Assembly: GCF_042434915.1 (NCBI RefSeq)
Contig: NZ_CP170198.1
Span: 2,232,001 to 2,296,000 of the forward strand
Reading direction: 5' to 3'
DNA length: 64,000 bases
From: Aquimarina sp042434915
Lineage (GTDB): Bacteria > Bacteroidota > Bacteroidia > Flavobacteriales > Flavobacteriaceae
Shown here piece after piece: positions 46,891-55,750 of this stretch; position 1 is the stretch's first letter; every line of letters begins with the position of its first letter. A program made the position numbers and the translations under genes. The notes beneath the pieces were generated by a model. That model was not told the origin of the DNA, did no database searches, and was given only the letters and a program-made list of their open reading frames with translations.

Positions 46891-47382
46891 ATGACAACAA
46901 CATCTAACATTTTCGCTATTGTAATAGTTTTTCTAACCTTATATAGCTGTAAAAAAGAACAAAATAGTAGTGAGTCTAACATTAAGGTAAAGGACATATC
47001 GTTCACCAAAGAAGGTAAATTGCAAATTCTTCGGGATAAAGACACGATTAAACAACTTACTATAGAGATAGCAGATAATCCTTATGAACGTGAAACTGGA
47101 TTGATGTATCGCAAAAAACTACACACTGACCAAGGAATGCTTTTTATATCTGAAGAAACTAAGCCTCAAAATTTTTATATGAAAAATACCTTGATTGCTT
47201 TGGACATAATTTATATTGGCGAAGATCAAAAAATAGTAAGTTTTCAGAAAAACACCATTCCCCTTGACGAGACTTCTTTACCATCTGTAGTACCCGCAAA
47301 ATATATATTAGAGGTAAATGCTGGTTTAGCAACTAAATGGCAATTACAGGTGGGTGATTCTATTAGTTTCAAAAAACTATAG
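46891..47382 (+). CDS. DUF192 family lipoprotein
   Basis: Exported protein of 163 residues with a lipoprotein signal peptide ending at Cys20 (LYSC). The DUF192 core is clear: LTIEIADNPYERETGLMYRKKL, GMLFISEETKPQNFYMKNT, LDIIYI and YILEVNAGLATKW. Its function is unknown. It is the second gene of the DUF1206-DUF192 pair and ends at a long palindromic terminator shared with secDF. Confidence 0.92.
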   Translation: MTTTSNIFAIVIVFLTLYSCKKEQNSSESNIKVKDISFTKEGKLQILRDKDTIKQLTIEIADNPYERETGLMYRKKLHTDQGMLFISEETKPQNFYMKNTLIALDIIYIGEDQKIVSFQKNTIPLDETSLPSVVPAKYILEVNAGLATKWQLQVGDSISFKKL

Positions 47383-47397
47383 ATACCAAAAGAATTT

Positions 47398-47450
47398 ATA
47401 TTTAAAAGAAAACCCGTTATCAAATTGATAACGGGTTTTCTTTTAAATAT
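47398..47450. terminator. Bidirectional terminator, 26-bp perfect inverted repeat
   Basis: Arms 47398-47423 and 47425-47450 are perfectly complementary around one base. The core is AAAACCCGTTATCAA with T-runs on both outer flanks. It ends the DUF192 gene (+) and secDF (-). Confidence 0.95.
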
Positions 47451-47464
47451 AATCACAAAGAGGT

Positions 47465-50400
47465 TTACGAAGAAGCTTCTTCCTTTTTAACTTTAGTTTT
47501 TAAACCAACTTTTTTAACTGTATCATACATCACTGGTGTTGCAATAAACAACGATGAATAGGTACCTACAAGCACACCAATAATCAAAGAGAACATAAAC
47601 CCTCTAAGCGGTGCAGCAAAGATAAAAATGGCAACCAACACGAGTAATGTTGTTAATGACGTATTTAACGTACGGCTTAGCGTACTATTTAAGGCGGCAT
47701 TCACGTTCTTAGCCAGTGGCCAATTAGTATGCTCACCAAAAAATTCTCGAATTCTATCAAAAACTACCACGGTATCATTCAGAGAATATCCAATAACCGT
47801 AAGAATAGCAGCTATAAATGCTTGATCAATCTCCATATTAAAAGGCATAAACTTCCACGTAAGTGAGAAAACACCTAATACTAATAGCACATCATGGAAT
47901 ACTGCAGCTACAGCACCTAAACTAAATTGCCATCTTCTAAATCGTAATAAAATATATAAGAAAACAACGATTAAAGATCCAATTACTGACCAAAAGGCTG
48001 CTTGTTTTATATCATCGGCAATAGTCGGCCCTACTTTCATAGAAGACATAATACCGATTTGTTTATCCTCATCTCCGTTAGCAAATTCGTCGTATGATAT
48101 ATCGCCTCCTAAATAAGGTTGTAGGGCAGTGTATAACTTATTTGATATTTCAGTATCAACAGCTTCGCCAGTTTCATCTACTTTATACTTGGTAGTAATT
48201 TTTAATTGATTATTTGCTCCAAGTGTTTTTGCTTGGGCACTACCAAATACTGTTGTTAATTCCTTCTCAATTTCGGTTGGCGCGACATCCTTTGCAAAAC
48301 GAACTGTGTAACTACGTCCACCCACAAAGTCAACACCTTGATCCAAACCTTGTGTAAATAATGATCCTAATCCCACAACTATAACTACACCAGAAATAAT
48401 ATAGGCAATCTTTCTTTTTGCCAAGAAATCAACATTAATATTTTTGAATAGATTTTTTGTTATACCAGTAGAGAACGCTAATTCTTTTCCGTTTTTTCCA
48501 TATCCATCAATAAACAATCTTGTAATAAATATAGCTGTAAATAGCGAAGTCAAAATACCTATTAATAAGGTGGTTGCAAAACCTTTAATTGGTCCTGTCC
48601 CAAAGAATAATAGAATCAATCCTGTAAGACCTGTGGTAATGTTTGCATCCAAAATAGAAGACAAAGCATTATTAAAACCATCTTTAATAGCATCTACCTG
48701 CGATTTTCCTTTTGCCAATTCTTCTTTGATACGCTCAAAAATAAGAACGTTTGCATCTACAGACATACCAATGGTTAATACAATACCTGCAATACCAGGC
48801 AATGTTAACACAGCTTTCAATCCTGCTAACACACCAAATATGAATAGAATATTTACTACCAAAGCAACATCTGCAAAAATACCTGCTTTACCATAGTAGA
48901 ATACCATCCAAACCAAAATAAGTACCAAAGCTATTGCAAAGGACATGATTCCACTATCAATAGCTTCCTGACCTAGGGATGGTCCCACGACTTCACTTTG
49001 AATAATATCTGCAGAGGCTGGTAATTTACCTGCTCTTAAAACATTTGCTAAATCCTGCCCTTCTTCGATAGAAAAATTACCAGTGATTTCACTACGACCA
49101 CCACTAATAGGTCCCGTAGAAACTCCAGGAGCAGAATACACTACATTGTCAAGTACTATAGCTATCTGACTACGATTGGTTGATGCTCTTCCTGTCATTT
49201 CTTCCCAAGCCTTAGCTCCTTTACCATCCATTTGCATGGTAACAGTTACCTGACCAACTTGATTAAACTCTTGTCTAGCATCAGTAATAACACCACCACT
49301 CAATTCTGGCTCATTACTACGATTCCCTTTTATCGCATATAAATCTACAAATTCTGAATCTTTTACTGGCTTTCCCCAAGCAAAACGAGTGTATCGTTGC
49401 TCTGGGGTAAGTAATGCTCTTACTTTTGGATCGTTTAAATAGGACTCAAACGTTTCGACATCTTTTTTATTAACCGTAAGAATTACTGGTCCACCTTGTG
49501 GTCCTTGATTCGCTATTAAATCGAATATAGGATTAACTTGAGTATCAAGATTTGTAGAGTCCTCTGCATCTGCAAGTAGGTCATCAATTGCAGCATCCTC
49601 ATCGGTTTTAGTAGAATCTACTTGCGCAGTATCAACCTCTGTAGAATCTTGAACCGTGGTAGAAGTTTCGCTCTTCTCCATTTCTTCTTTTAGCATTGTA
49701 TTGGCAGCAAAAATAAAAGGAAAAACCTCTTCTGCCTTATACACATCCCAAAACTCTAATTGCGCTGTACTCTGTAATAACTTTTTAACACGATCAACAT
49801 CCTTTGCCCCCGGTAATTCGACCAAAATCCTTCCGGTCTCACCTAAACGTTGAATGTTTGGCTGTGTAACTCCAAATTTATCAATACGCTTACGCAGTAC
49901 TTCAAAAGCAGATATTATTGACTCATCGATCTTTCGAGCAAGTACAGGCTTTACCTGGTCATTGGTCATATCAAAAGTGATGTCATCACTTAAATTCTTA
50001 TTAGCAAAAATATCAGGAGATGCCAATTTAGCATCTGGAATTTTTTCAAACTCGGTAAAGAAATCTTCGATATAACTATTCTGACTATTTTTTTGCAACT
50101 CATCAGTTGCTAATAACGCTTGGTTAAACGCTGGGTCTTTTGAATTATTAGATAATCCTTTTAGGATATCTTTTACAGAAATTTGAAGAATTACGTTGAT
50201 TCCTCCTTTAAGGTCAAGACCTTTATTAAGCTCTTTATCCTTAGCATCATTGTACGTAATCCCAGCAAAGATTGGCTCTTTACCTATAGAATCTAAATAA
50301 TTACGCTCTGCTATTTCTCTAAGTTTGGAAGCATCCTCTCCCGGAAACTTTTGCTGTGCATAATTCTCAGCTTCCTTTTCTTTGGTGTAGGTTAAATACG

Positions 50401-50473
50401 TATACGACAACTGGTAAATACATACCAATCCGAATAAAATCGCAAATACTCTAACAAGTCCTTTGTTCTGCAT
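47465..50473 (-). CDS. secDF: Protein translocase subunit SecDF (fused)
   Basis: Membrane protein of 1002 residues that uses the proton gradient to help Sec-dependent export. SecD and SecF are joined in one chain, as usual in Bacteroidota. The SecD half shows the ELNKGLDLKGGINVILQ motif near residue 85, the first periplasmic domain with an acidic/Thr-rich insertion (about residues 262-300), and the spans with TIGMSVDANVLIFERIKEE. The SecF half shows VDFVGGRSYTVRF and YSLNDTVVVFDRIRE. A full promoter lies upstream and the gene stands alone. Confidence 0.97.
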   Translation of the reverse strand: MQNKGLVRVFAILFGLVCIYQLSYTYLTYTKEKEAENYAQQKFPGEDASKLREIAERNYLDSIGKEPIFAGITYNDAKDKELNKGLDLKGGINVILQISVKDILKGLSNNSKDPAFNQALLATDELQKNSQNSYIEDFFTEFEKIPDAKLASPDIFANKNLSDDITFDMTNDQVKPVLARKIDESIISAFEVLRKRIDKFGVTQPNIQRLGETGRILVELPGAKDVDRVKKLLQSTAQLEFWDVYKAEEVFPFIFAANTMLKEEMEKSETSTTVQDSTEVDTAQVDSTKTDEDAAIDDLLADAEDSTNLDTQVNPIFDLIANQGPQGGPVILTVNKKDVETFESYLNDPKVRALLTPEQRYTRFAWGKPVKDSEFVDLYAIKGNRSNEPELSGGVITDARQEFNQVGQVTVTMQMDGKGAKAWEEMTGRASTNRSQIAIVLDNVVYSAPGVSTGPISGGRSEITGNFSIEEGQDLANVLRAGKLPASADIIQSEVVGPSLGQEAIDSGIMSFAIALVLILVWMVFYYGKAGIFADVALVVNILFIFGVLAGLKAVLTLPGIAGIVLTIGMSVDANVLIFERIKEELAKGKSQVDAIKDGFNNALSSILDANITTGLTGLILLFFGTGPIKGFATTLLIGILTSLFTAIFITRLFIDGYGKNGKELAFSTGITKNLFKNINVDFLAKRKIAYIISGVVIVVGLGSLFTQGLDQGVDFVGGRSYTVRFAKDVAPTEIEKELTTVFGSAQAKTLGANNQLKITTKYKVDETGEAVDTEISNKLYTALQPYLGGDISYDEFANGDEDKQIGIMSSMKVGPTIADDIKQAAFWSVIGSLIVVFLYILLRFRRWQFSLGAVAAVFHDVLLVLGVFSLTWKFMPFNMEIDQAFIAAILTVIGYSLNDTVVVFDRIREFFGEHTNWPLAKNVNAALNSTLSRTLNTSLTTLLVLVAIFIFAAPLRGFMFSLIIGVLVGTYSSLFIATPVMYDTVKKVGLKTKVKKEEASS

Positions 50474-50509
50474 TATTCTTAAATTTATTGGTCATTTTTA
50501 TAAAACGGA

Positions 50510-50540
50510 CAAATATAGGATTTCAAAAAACATTTGCCAA
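50510..50540 (-). promoter_or_regulatory. Promoter of secDF
   Basis: On the minus strand TTG (plus 50538-50540) is followed after 20 nt by TATATTTG (50510-50517). Complete -33/-7 pair, 36 nt before the start codon. Confidence 0.8.
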
Positions 50541-50633
50541 CCCTCAATGCCTGATTTTTATAGCAACTTAAATATTTGGGGTTAAAACATTGAAAATTAA
50601 AGAATTCTAAGAGTTAAATATCTTTTTTCAACT

Positions 50634-50663
50634 ACAAAAGATCGCTTTTTAGCGATCTTTTGT
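50634..50663 (-). terminator. Intrinsic terminator of mdh
   Basis: A 13-bp perfect stem ACAAAAGATCGCT / AGCGATCTTTTGT with a 4-nt loop begins 22 nt after the mdh stop codon. The U-tract function is served by the T-rich end of the stem itself. Confidence 0.8.
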
Positions 50664-50685
50664 ATATAAATTTACTTGTATTATG

Positions 50686-51612
50686 TTAAAATTCTAATAA
50701 ACCATTTGTTTTTTTAACACCTTCAGCACTCTCGGCCAACTTTGCTTTTTCAGCATCTGATAATGCAATTTCTACGATTTTTTCAACTCCATTTTTACCT
50801 AAAACTACTGGTGCTCCAATGCATAAATCATTAAGTCCATATTCACCCTCTAATAATACAGAACACGGGAAAATTTTCTTTTGATCACAGGAAATTGCTT
50901 GGACCAATGCAGAAACTGCTGCTCCTGGCGCATACCAAGCCGAAGTACCCAAAAGCTTGGTTAATGTAGCACCACCAACCTTAGTATCTTCTGCTACTTG
51001 ATTTAAGCGTTCTTCTGAAATAAATTCTGATACTGGCACACTGTTTCTAGTAGCCAATCGGGTCAAAGGAACCATTCCTTTATCACTATGCCCACCGATT
51101 ACCATACCATCTACATCAGATATTGGCGCTCCTAAAGCTTCAGCAAGTCTATACTTAAAACGAGCACTATCCAAAGCTCCACCCATACCGATGATTCTAT
51201 GTTTGGGTAAGTTGGTAGTTTTATGTACTAAATAGGTCATGGTATCCATTGGATTACTCACTACGATAATAATAGCATTTGGAGAATGCGCTATTAAATT
51301 ACTCGAAACTGTTTTAACGATTCCCGCATTGATCCCGATCAACTCTTCTCTAGTCATCCCTGGTTTACGAGGAATTCCAGAGGTAATTACCACTACTTCG
51401 CTATTTGCGGTTTTTGTATAATCGTTAGTACTTCCAGTTACTTTGGTATCAAATCCATTTAACGAAGCAGTTTGCATCAAATCCATCGCTTTACCTTCAG
51501 CGTATCCTTCTTTGATATCCAACAATACTACTTCCGAGGCAAAATTTTTAATAGCGATATATTCAGCACAACTTGCACCTACTGCACCAGCTCCTACTAC
51601 AGTTACTTTCAT
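50686..51612 (-). CDS. mdh: Malate dehydrogenase
   Basis: Oxidises malate to oxaloacetate with NAD+ in the citric acid cycle. The 308-residue protein is of the lactate-dehydrogenase-like group. The NAD-binding motif is GAGAVGASCA at residues 7-16, the catalytic Arg region is ITSGIPRKPGMTREEL, and the active-site histidine lies in VIGGHSDKGMVPL. Start at ATG 51610-51612 places the Rossmann motif in the normal position. It is monocistronic between secDF and gyrB. Confidence 0.96.
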   Translation of the reverse strand: MKVTVVGAGAVGASCAEYIAIKNFASEVVLLDIKEGYAEGKAMDLMQTASLNGFDTKVTGSTNDYTKTANSEVVVITSGIPRKPGMTREELIGINAGIVKTVSSNLIAHSPNAIIIVVSNPMDTMTYLVHKTTNLPKHRIIGMGGALDSARFKYRLAEALGAPISDVDGMVIGGHSDKGMVPLTRLATRNSVPVSEFISEERLNQVAEDTKVGGATLTKLLGTSAWYAPGAAVSALVQAISCDQKKIFPCSVLLEGEYGLNDLCIGAPVVLGKNGVEKIVEIALSDAEKAKLAESAEGVKKTNGLLEF

Positions 51613-51805
51613 TATATATATAAATTTAATTAATAGAATGTTATTTAGCTGAAATTTTCAGCACTCCTGCGAAAATACAAATTATTACAGGATTAGAATC
51701 CAAATTTTAAGCAAAAGAAGTTCGAAAACCAATGCTATCTTAAATAAAATAAACGCTTACAGCACATAGCTATAAGCGTTTATTAACAAGAATATTATTC
51801 CTATT

Positions 51806-53746
51806 TTACGCATCAATATTTGCGTACACTGCATTTTTTTCTATAAATTCCCTACGAGGCGGAACCTCATCCCCCATTAACATGGAAAATATACGATCTG
51901 CTTCAACAAGACTATCTATTGTAACTTGACGCATGGTTCTATATTCAGGATTCATTGTTGTATCCCATAATTGTTCTGCATTCATCTCTCCAAGACCTTT
52001 ATAACGTTGGATTTTTGAATTATCTCCATACTCTTTAACTATAGCATCTCGTTGATCATCGTTCCAAGCATATTGTTTTTTTGCTCCTTTCTTAACTAAG
52101 TATAAAGGTGGAGCTGCGATGTATATATGACCTGCTTCGATCAATTCTTTCATATAACGGAAAAAGAACGTCAAAATAAGTGTAGATATATGGCTACCAT
52201 CAACATCGGCATCACACATAATTACAACTTTATGATAACGCAATTTTGATAAATTCAAAGCTTTACTATCCTCTTCTGTACCTATAGTTACTCCTAGAGC
52301 GGTAAATATATTTTTAATTTCTTCGTTTTCAAAAACCTTATGATGCATCGCTTTCTCTACATTCAAGATTTTACCTCGTAACGGCAAAATAGCTTGAAAA
52401 TTACGATCCCTACCTTGCTTGGCAGTACCACCTGCAGAATCTCCCTCGACTAAGAACACTTCACACAAGGCTGGGTCTTGCTCAGAACAATCAGAGAGTT
52501 TACCAGGCAATCCTCCAATACTCATTACTGATTTACGCTGTACCATTTCACGCGCCTTTTTGGCCGCGTGACGTGCTTGGGCCGCAAGTATCACTTTTTC
52601 GACTATAATTTTTGCATCATTTGGATTCTCTTCCAAATAATTTTCAAGCATTTCAGAAACTGCCTGAGAAACCGCAGAAGTTACCTCTCTGTTTCCTAAC
52701 TTGGTTTTGGTCTGACCTTCAAATTGAGGTTCTTGTACTTTTACTGAAACTATTGCGGTTAAACCTTCTCTAAAATCATCACCTGCAATCTCAAACTTCA
52801 GCTTATCCAACATGCCTGACGCATCGGCGTATTTTTTCAACGTTGAAGTTAGTCCCCTTCTAAAACCTGATAGATGTGTTCCTCCTTCATGCGTATTAAT
52901 ATTGTTTACATAGGAATGTAGATTCTCTGCATAGGAATCATTATAAATCATGGCTACCTCTACTGGGATGTCATTTTTTTCACCTTCCATAGAAATTACA
53001 TCTCCTATAATAGGTGTTCGACTTGCATCCAAAAAGCGTATAAACTCTTTTAACCCTTCTTCAGAATGGAACACTTCTGAAACGTTTTCACCATTTTCAT
53101 CTTGATGACGCTTATCGGTAAGTGTAATAGTAATACCCTTGTTCAAATATGCAAGCTCTCGCATTCTACTTGCCAACGTATCGTAGTTATACTCTAACGT
53201 TTGTTGAAATATAGTTGAATCCGGTTTAAAAGTTACTTCTGTCCCTCTAAAGTCAGTACTACCCGTAGATTTTACTGGATATAAGGGTTTTCCTTTTTCA
53301 TATTCCTGCTCCCAAATTTTTCCTTCTCTATAAACATACGCATGCAAGTGTTCTGACAATGCATTTACACACGAAACTCCTACTCCATGCAACCCTCCAG
53401 AAACTTTGTAAGAATCTTTATCAAACTTACCTCCTGCTCCAATTTTGGTCATAACGACCTCTAAAGCAGACACACCTTCTTTCTTATGAATTTCTACAGG
53501 TATTCCTCGCCCATTATCTCTGGTGGTTACAGAATTATCTTCATTAATTGTAACTTCTATGGTATCACAATGACCCGCTAAGGCCTCATCAATAGAATTA
53601 TCTACGACTTCATAAACAAGATGATGCAATCCTCTAACACCAACATCTCCAATATACATGGATGGCCGCATCCTTACATGCTCCATTCCTTCTAATGCCT
53701 GAATACTATCGGCAGAATATTGATCTTTTTTTCCTTCTTCGCTCAT
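51806..53746 (-). CDS. gyrB: DNA gyrase subunit B
   Basis: ATPase subunit of the enzyme that introduces negative supercoils. At 646 residues it has the expected length without insertions. Visible are the GHKL ATP site (EVVDNSIDEALAGHCD, DNGRGIPVE, GLHGVGVSCVNALS), the transducer region, and the TOPRIM domain (EVFLVEGDSAGGTAKQGRDR and DADVDGSHI). The C-terminal QRYKGLGEMNAEQLW motif is intact. The gene stands alone with its own promoter; gyrA and the dnaA/recF neighbourhood are not here. Confidence 0.98.
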   Translation of the reverse strand: MSEEGKKDQYSADSIQALEGMEHVRMRPSMYIGDVGVRGLHHLVYEVVDNSIDEALAGHCDTIEVTINEDNSVTTRDNGRGIPVEIHKKEGVSALEVVMTKIGAGGKFDKDSYKVSGGLHGVGVSCVNALSEHLHAYVYREGKIWEQEYEKGKPLYPVKSTGSTDFRGTEVTFKPDSTIFQQTLEYNYDTLASRMRELAYLNKGITITLTDKRHQDENGENVSEVFHSEEGLKEFIRFLDASRTPIIGDVISMEGEKNDIPVEVAMIYNDSYAENLHSYVNNINTHEGGTHLSGFRRGLTSTLKKYADASGMLDKLKFEIAGDDFREGLTAIVSVKVQEPQFEGQTKTKLGNREVTSAVSQAVSEMLENYLEENPNDAKIIVEKVILAAQARHAAKKAREMVQRKSVMSIGGLPGKLSDCSEQDPALCEVFLVEGDSAGGTAKQGRDRNFQAILPLRGKILNVEKAMHHKVFENEEIKNIFTALGVTIGTEEDSKALNLSKLRYHKVVIMCDADVDGSHISTLILTFFFRYMKELIEAGHIYIAAPPLYLVKKGAKKQYAWNDDQRDAIVKEYGDNSKIQRYKGLGEMNAEQLWDTTMNPEYRTMRQVTIDSLVEADRIFSMLMGDEVPPRREFIEKNAVYANIDA

Positions 53747-53785
53747 AAAACTGTGCTATTTAATGTAAGTTTTTTGCTTAACACG

Positions 53786-53793
53786 CAAATATA
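53786..53793 (-). promoter_or_regulatory. Promoter -7 box of gyrB
   Basis: TATATTTG on the minus strand is a full match, 39 nt before the gyrB ATG. No -33 TTG at the usual distance was found. Confidence 0.65.
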
Positions 53794-54189
53794 AAAAAAC
53801 ATCCTCAAGTGTAAAGGAATTGTTAAAGATTGATTTAAAGAGTTATCAACAATTCATGAATAAAACTACCTTAAAAAAAAATGTTTGCTTAAAAGCGATA
53901 AAAACAGCCTTAAAATAGATTTTAAGAATTCTCAAAAAATATTCTTGAAAATAAGAAAATAAAAAGCCTCTCTTTAAACGTCCAATAACGCATATTTAAA
54001 TCATGAAATCCTTATAAAATTCAATGCTAAGTTTAAATAAAAAAAACACTTACTCACTAGTTGGCTACGAATACTTCAAAATTAACATATCATTAACTTT
54101 TTATTAACTTTTTTAGCAACAATAGCCTTCGATTTAAACTGTTAGTCGTATAACAGAAACTCAATTTGAATTCACTAAAAATTTAAAAC
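53794..54189. other. Intergenic region between gyrB and the astacin-type gene, no gene seen
   Basis: About 400 bp of very AT-rich sequence. It must contain the promoter of the astacin-type gene, but no TAnnTTTG box is convincing close to its start. No small frame with plausible coding composition was found on either strand. Confidence 0.55.
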
Positions 54190-55383
54190 ATGAAAACCAA
54201 AAAGATGATTAATGTAGCCAAACTAGGTATTTTGACCCTAGGATTTTTAATCAGTTCTTGCTCTACTGAAAGCCTGGATGAACCAACTGAAGTAATAGAA
54301 CAGACTGATGGAGAAATAGAACCAACCGATCAGGATCTTATCAAAAAATTCTTTAATCAAGAAGGTGTACTGGTACAACCATTAGATGATGAAACTTTTT
54401 TACTAGATGGAGATATAATTGTTACAGATCAACAGGTAACTAACAGTAAAATAGAAGACAATAGTGATTTACCACCTAACGAAGCCACACAACGTTTAGG
54501 ATTTTATACAGGTGTATCAAAATGGACCAATAACACTATAGTTTATGTATTAGAGAATAACCTAAGTACCTCTGTACGTAACGAACTTTTTAAATCTATG
54601 GATGTTTGGTCAAATAACACTAATGTCCGGTTTAAAGAACGTACAAATGAAAATAATTATGTAACCATCGGAAGTAACGGTAATACTTGTAACTGTGGTT
54701 CAGCTAATTTAGGTATGAACGGTTCTAGAGGAAGAATCAACCTTGGGACTAGAACAACAGCTGTGGTTATTATTCATGAGATAGGTCATACACTAGGGTA
54801 TATTCACGAACAGACGCGTTCTGACAGAGATGACCATGTACGAATTTTGTTTGAAAATATTCAAGCTGGTGCCGAAAGTCAATTTAGAAAAAATTCGAAC
54901 TCTCAAAATATTGGTGAATTTGATATTCTTTCAACCATGATGTATGGTGCTTATACATTTAGCAAAAACGGACAACCTACAATAACGCGTTTAGATGGCT
55001 CTTCGTACCCAAGAAGACAAGCTAGATTATCTGCAGGTGATATTTCAGGAACTAATCAAGTGTACCCTAGCGATGATACCGATGGCGGTGGCGGAGATGG
55101 TTCTGACATTTGTGAAGGCATTAACGAATGGTCAAGCAATACTAGATATACTGTAGGTGATAAAGTAACGTATCAAGGATATTTATACGAAAGAGATTTT
55201 AACTCTTGGAATCAATTAGGCTTATGTGGTGCTGAAGAACCTGCTGATATTTGTGACGGAATAAATCAATGGAATAGATATACTAGATACTCTGCTGGTA
55301 ATCAAGTTACATATAATGGATATCTGTACACGCTTTTGGATACAGGTAGATGGTCAAACGAAGGAAGATGTGGTGTAAACTAA
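54190..55383 (+). CDS. Astacin-like (M12A) zinc protease lipoprotein with two carbohydrate-binding modules
   Basis: Exported protein of 397 residues. The lipoprotein signal ends at Cys24 (LISSC) and is followed by an acidic linker and prodomain. The astacin zinc motif HEIGHTLGYIHE spans residues 196-207, with the Met-turn near 258 (STMMYGAYTFS). After a Gly/Asp linker (DDTDGGGGDGSD) two copies of a 43-residue module follow (DICEGINEWSSNTRYTVGDK and DICDGINQWNRYTRYSAGNQ), resembling CBM5/12-type chitin-binding domains. This suggests a secreted protease held at a polysaccharide surface. The two modules are close in sequence, so they probably arose by internal duplication. Confidence 0.9.
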   Translation: MKTKKMINVAKLGILTLGFLISSCSTESLDEPTEVIEQTDGEIEPTDQDLIKKFFNQEGVLVQPLDDETFLLDGDIIVTDQQVTNSKIEDNSDLPPNEATQRLGFYTGVSKWTNNTIVYVLENNLSTSVRNELFKSMDVWSNNTNVRFKERTNENNYVTIGSNGNTCNCGSANLGMNGSRGRINLGTRTTAVVIIHEIGHTLGYIHEQTRSDRDDHVRILFENIQAGAESQFRKNSNSQNIGEFDILSTMMYGAYTFSKNGQPTITRLDGSSYPRRQARLSAGDISGTNQVYPSDDTDGGGGDGSDICEGINEWSSNTRYTVGDKVTYQGYLYERDFNSWNQLGLCGAEEPADICDGINQWNRYTRYSAGNQVTYNGYLYTLLDTGRWSNEGRCGVN

Positions 55384-55415
55384 ACACTTTATCAAAAACA
55401 CTAACCAAAATAAGT

Positions 55416-55443
55416 AAGAGACTGCCTTCTTAGGCAGTCTCTT
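55416..55443 (+). terminator. Intrinsic terminator of the astacin-type gene
   Basis: AAGAGACTGCC pairs with GGCAGTCTCTT across a 6-nt loop, followed by CTTTTATA on the plus strand, 32 nt after the stop. Confidence 0.9.
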
Positions 55444-55646
55444 CTTTTATATAATTTCAGAAAAACTATATATTTCGTGATAACAAATGTACCTTATAAT
55501 GTAAATACTTACATCGTTAAGATTAAAATCAAAAAAATTATTGTAAATCAATCGGTCTCTAAATTTATTGGTTAACAGCTCCCTTCTCTAAATACAAGAA
55601 TTTAGTTTATCTTTAATATACATTACATGTAAACTTATGAACTAAA
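55444..55646. other. Spacer between two convergent terminators, no gene seen
   Basis: Together with the flanking terminators this forms the 367-bp gap between the astacin-type gene and asnB. It is AT-rich with no coherent small frame or clear promoter. Confidence 0.6.
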
Positions 55647-55673
55647 AAACCTGAAGAAAAGATCTTCAGGTTT
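55647..55673 (-). terminator. Intrinsic terminator of asnB
   Basis: AAACCTGAAGA pairs with TCTTCAGGTTT across a 5-nt loop; on the minus strand the sequence continues TTTAG. It is 77 nt after the asnB stop. Confidence 0.85.
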
Positions 55674-55750
55674 CCCAATTGCTCAACTTTGACTTAGTAT
55701 AACTAGAATACTCACTATTCTATTTATATTGATATTTTGACAGTCTCAGC

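Noticed and set aside
53843..53851. TTATCAACA resembling a DnaA box near gyrB, suggesting a replication origin
   Set aside because: A single imperfect box without clustering; no dnaA, dnaN or recF nearby.
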